A stretch of DNA of 64,000 nucleotides, taken from NCBI GenBank assembly GCA_015066935.1, contig SVNK01000001.1, forward strand, positions 196,400 to 260,399. The letters run 5' to 3'. The DNA comes from Ruminococcus sp. (GTDB taxonomy: Bacteria > Bacillota > Clostridia > Oscillospirales > Ruminococcaceae). The position numbers and the translations under genes were made by a program. Every line of letters starts with the position of its first letter. Positions within the stretch are counted from its first letter, which is position 1. This document shows positions 63,444-64,000 of this stretch, piece by piece. The notes under the pieces are model-generated. The model worked only from the letters and a program-made list of their open reading frames with translations, searched no databases and was not told the origin of the DNA.

Positions 63444-64000
63444 ATGACTAAAATTACGATCTTTTCGGGCTTCCTCGGAGCAGGTAAAACAACGCTTATC
63501 AAGAAGCTCATCGCTGAGGGCTACAAGGGTGAAAAGCTTGTGCTTATCGAAAACGAGTTCGGACAGATTGGCATTGACGGCGGTTTCCTTCAGGACGCAG
63601 GCGTTGAGATTACCGAAATGAATTCGGGCTGTATCTGCTGTTCTCTTGTGGGAGACTTCGGAAAGGCTCTGGAGAAGGTTCTTGCGGACTACGCTCCCGA
63701 CCGTATTCTCATTGAACCGTCAGGCGTCGGAAAGCTCAGCGACGTTATCCGTGCCGTACAGGACATAGATTCACATGATATAATTCTCGACGGCTTCACA
63801 ACGGTAGTTGACGCAAAGAAGTGCAGAATGTACCGCAAGAATTTCGGCGAGTTCTTCAACAATCAGATAACATATGCAAGCTGTATAATTCTCAGCCACA
63901 CTCAGGGCGTTTCCGAGGAAAAGCTTGACGAGTGCATTGCTCTTGTAAGGGAGCTTAATCCCGTTGCACCCATTGTAACTACCGACTGGGACGAGCTTAC
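63444..64000 (+). CDS. CobW/COG0523 family metallochaperone GTPase, N-terminal part
   Basis: The reading frame MTKITIFSGFLGAGKTTLIK continues to the window edge, so it is missing from the ORF track. It has the P-loop GFLGAGKTT, the family metal site GCICCS (CxCC), and IEPSGVGK. COG0523 GTPases deliver zinc, cobalt or nickel to client proteins; which metal applies here is not visible. GGAAAGAAG precedes the start. At least 185 residues are present; the C-terminal domain is cut off. Confidence 0.93.
   Translation, partial: MTKITIFSGFLGAGKTTLIKKLIAEGYKGEKLVLIENEFGQIGIDGGFLQDAGVEITEMNSGCICCSLVGDFGKALEKVLADYAPDRILIEPSGVGKLSDVIRAVQDIDSHDIILDGFTTVVDAKKCRMYRKNFGEFFNNQITYASCIILSHTQGVSEEKLDECIALVRELNPVAPIVTTDWDEL

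Overview
The window looks like the replication-origin region of a cellulolytic, low-to-mid GC Firmicute close to Ruminococcus (Oscillospiraceae). This rests on three things. The gene order dnaA-dnaN-yaaA-recF-remB-gyrB-gyrA and rpmH-rnpA-yidD-yidC-khpB-mnmE-mnmG-rsmG-(noc-like)-parA-parB is the classical Firmicute origin order. Two proteins carry type I dockerins sharing an identical 18-residue stretch, one of them on a GH5 endoglucanase. Regulation is also Firmicute-like (T-box, CIRCE, sigma-A promoters with 17-bp spacers). No tRNA or rRNA gene was recognised.

Layout. 1-5000: branched-chain amino acid synthesis on the minus strand: ilvB-ilvH-ilvC behind an apparent Ile/Val leader-peptide attenuator, and leuA behind a leucine-type T-box. 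5100-21000: mostly minus-strand envelope and plant-wall genes: a dockerin beta-helix binding protein, an acyltransferase, a YfhO-type membrane protein, a GNAT enzyme, a PP2C phosphatase, YitT, a GH5-dockerin endoglucanase and an M15 carboxypeptidase. 21200-28000: plus-strand genes for a zinc-ribbon repeat protein, MscL, an orphan three-gene cassette with a phage-tail flavour, and CIRCE-controlled groES-groEL. 28300-39500: minus-strand serS, parB, parA, a free-standing Noc/KorB-type HTH protein, rsmG, mnmG, mnmE, khpB, yidC, yidD, rnpA and rpmH, with four perfect parS sites. 39500-51000: oriC and the dnaA-to-gyrA block on the plus strand. 51000-64000: phosphoesterase, Sel1-repeat protein, TIM-barrel isomerase, nrdR, small membrane proteins, rsuA, an orphan MsmK-type ATPase, a small lipoprotein, then minus-strand GT2 and membrane GDPD genes, and a truncated CobW GTPase at the right edge.

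The genes on both sides of oriC mostly point away from it, as expected for leading-strand placement. Chromosome segregation (ParA, ParB, parS), initiation (DnaA), processivity (DnaN), repair (RecF) and supercoiling (GyrA, GyrB) sit together. The envelope genes on both flanks (YfhO, GT2, GDPD, M15, acyltransferase) are plausible cell-surface polymer functions.

The most unusual content is intergenic. (i) Four copies of a roughly 210-270-bp core element form giant hairpins: the middle is conserved, while the tip stem and outer stem differ between loci but keep their pairing. (ii) A family of small palindromes is built from interchangeable hairpin modules on a shared backbone, and in three places runs as tandem arrays with a 145-146-bp period. 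(iii) A dense cluster of DnaA-box-like sequences lies about 18 kb from dnaA. All coordinates and motifs were read by eye. Family assignments come from recognised motifs, not from searches.
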